Positions 7,415 to 7,917 of a stretch of 7,917 bases of DNA are shown here, piece after piece. Location of the stretch: positions 1-7,917 of the forward strand of contig CAMCQL010000082.1 of the NCBI GenBank assembly GCA_945877005.1, given 5' to 3'. The notes under the pieces were generated by a model. The model did not search any database and had not been told where the DNA came from. It saw only the letters and a program-made list of their open reading frames with translations. The stretch's first letter is position 1; every line of letters begins with the position of its first letter. Both the position numbers and the translations under genes were made by a program. The DNA comes from Chryseobacterium gleum. Its GTDB lineage: Bacteria; Bacteroidota; Bacteroidia; Flavobacteriales_D; Crocinitomicaceae.

Positions 7415-7579
7415 CCTGCTGTGCTGGAATTGTATTCCTGCACAATATCCATACACAAAACTAATAGCTGCTGTGCTTGAATTGTATTCCTGCACAATAT
7501 CTCCATACACAAAACTAATAGCTCCCTGCTGTGCTGGAATTGTATTCCTGCACAATCTCCATACACAAAACTAATAGCT
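7415..7579. repeat. Three tandem ~55-bp repeats, each with an internal hairpin
   Basis: The units are 7415-7469, 7470-7523 and 7525-7579 (55, 54 and 55 bp), nearly identical over their whole length. Each opens with GCTGTGCT, contains ATTCCTGCACAAT, then CCATACACAAAACTAATAGCT. In units 1 and 3 GTGCTGGAAT and ATTCCTGCAC flank a TGT loop and form a 10-bp stem with one T-T mismatch; unit 2 has GTGCTTGAAT and therefore two mismatches. Units differ by dinucleotide changes after CACAAT: ATCC in unit 1, ATCTCC in unit 2 and CTCC in unit 3. Unit 2 lacks the CCT lead-in of the others. There are no unique spacers, so this is not CRISPR. Function is unknown; the array lies between two convergent genes. 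Confidence 0.9.
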
Positions 7580-7687
7580 TCCTCTTAAACCATATTTAAC
7601 TCTTCCCTTTAAATACAACTGCTATTAAATGATTTTTGTAATCCACCTCTATTTAAAACTTTTGAAACGGTTTTTTATTCTCAAAAA

Positions 7688-7722
7688 AAAAGCGGATAAC
7701 TTAATTATGGTTATCCGCTTTT
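7688..7722 (-). terminator. Strong rho-independent terminator of the T9SS-cargo gene
   Basis: AAAAGCGGATAAC (7688-7700) and GTTATCCGCTTTT (7710-7722) form a perfect 13-bp stem around a 9-nt loop. On the minus strand it is followed by a long T run (complement of the A run 7683-7691), so it mainly ends transcription of the gene entering from the right, 54 bp after its stop. On the plus strand the T run is only four long and inside the stem, so it may work weakly both ways between the two convergent genes. Confidence 0.88.
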
Positions 7723-7776
7723 AAAACTTTGTTCACTTCTATCTTCTACAAATAAGAAGATTAGAGTTAATCCAAA

Positions 7777-7917
7777 TTAGATTTTATACACTTTAATCGT
7801 TCGCTTCACAGTCCCTTGTTTCACCTCAACAATATACATTCCTGGACTTAATTCACTTCCGAAAGAAATCAGTTGGTTTGGTGCTAACCCTGTTTTTACA
7901 AGTAATTGATAGCCTGC
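7777..7917 (-). CDS. C-terminal end of a T9SS-secreted protein (sorting domain)
   Basis: Only the last 46 codons and the TAA stop (7779-7777) are visible; the gene enters from the right edge. The tail has the layout of a type A T9SS C-terminal sorting domain: ISFGSELSPGMYIVEVKQG, then a short basic beta strand ending TVKRTIKVYKI. In this family the domain guides a protein across the outer membrane through the type IX system and is usually cut off during export. The protein is therefore expected to be on the cell surface or secreted. The nature of the cargo cannot be told, because everything before the sorting domain lies outside the window. Its terminator is at 7688-7722, preceded on the same transcript by a small 7-bp hairpin (7741-7761). 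Confidence 0.85.
   Translation of the reverse strand, partial: AGYQLLVKTGLAPNQLISFGSELSPGMYIVEVKQGTVKRTIKVYKI

Larger units (their letters stand above)
7240..7776. other. Gene-free intergenic stretch with repeats and terminators
   Basis: No convincing gene lies between the kinase stop and the stop of the right-edge gene. From left to right it holds a weak hairpin (7271-7302), AT-rich degenerate repeats of the form CATAACTCAT/CATTTATAACCCAT (about 7310-7338), a short GC-rich patch (7347-7356, GGCCGCGCG) and a scattered-type stem-loop repeat (7377-7406). A 10-bp palindrome CAGGATCCTG (7409-7418), the three-copy tandem array (7415-7579), about 100 bp of AT-rich sequence without recognisable features, and the strong terminator hairpin (7688-7722) follow. 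Open frames exist on both strands but follow the repeats, change frame between copies and have no family character. Confidence 0.75.

Noticed and set aside
7249..7555. Small proteins on either strand across the repeats
   Set aside because: Both open frames translate the repeats, shift frame between copies and show spurious-ORF peptides (FRQAQCD, HIELVEM); no family match or start context.
7415..7579. CRISPR array
   Set aside because: The copies are near-identical over their full length with no unique spacers, and there are no cas genes in the window.
7415..7579. Integron attC sites or REP elements of the RAYT type
   Set aside because: There is no AAC/GTT core pair, no captured cassette ORFs, no GTAG-type head before the hairpins and no RAYT or integrase gene in view.
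7659..7676. Plus-strand terminator at AAAAC...GTTTTTT
   Set aside because: Only a 5-bp AT-rich stem can be formed; too weak to call.
7741..7761. Small hairpin ATCTTCT/AGAAGAT as a separate terminator
   Set aside because: It is 7 bp and has no T run on either side; the strong hairpin at 7688-7722 already accounts for termination.

Overview
The window is AT-rich DNA from a member of the Bacteroidota, most likely a flavobacterium-type organism (Flavobacteriales). Four things point there: a C-terminal type IX secretion (T9SS) sorting domain at the right edge, a LytS/LytTR pair of the kind abundant in that phylum, starts without clear Shine-Dalgarno sequences, and a TAnnTTTG-type promoter box upstream of one operon. 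Genus and species cannot be read from the sequence.

Left edge (1-377, minus): the N-terminal 125 residues of an IS630-type transposase, cut by the window edge. A hairpin-plus-T-run terminator (410-434, minus) separates it from the main operon.

Centre (466-5574, minus): a tightly packed five-gene operon, transcribed right to left. The order is a PfkB-family sugar/nucleoside kinase, a large DUF349-repeat coiled-coil protein, a four-helix membrane protein with a probable bacterial PH-like tail, a LytS-type four-helix sensor histidine kinase, and a LytTR response regulator. Gaps are 6 bp and 8 bp at two junctions; the other two junctions are ATGA stop/start overlaps. The last two genes form a complete two-component system. 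The first three have no established link to it, so their shared expression is the main functional clue.

Right of centre (5710-7239, plus): a divergently transcribed, membrane-anchored histidine kinase with a large sensor region between two membrane segments and an unusual AHQLGTPLS phospho-acceptor box. No response regulator is adjacent. The 135-bp gap between the two divergent starts must hold both promoters.

Right end (7240-7776): a gene-free stretch of about 540 bp. It holds a weak possible terminator for the kinase, a stem-loop that looks like a widely scattered flavobacterial intergenic repeat, three tandem copies of a ~55-bp unit each carrying an imperfect hairpin, and a strong terminator. 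The terminator serves a minus-strand gene that enters at 7917 and of which only the last 46 residues, a T9SS sorting tail, are visible.

I found no defence system, CRISPR array, rRNA or tRNA. The best candidates for something under-described are the tandem hairpin array with its adjoining scattered repeat, and the coupling of a kinase/DUF349/PH-like trio to a LytS-LytTR pair.
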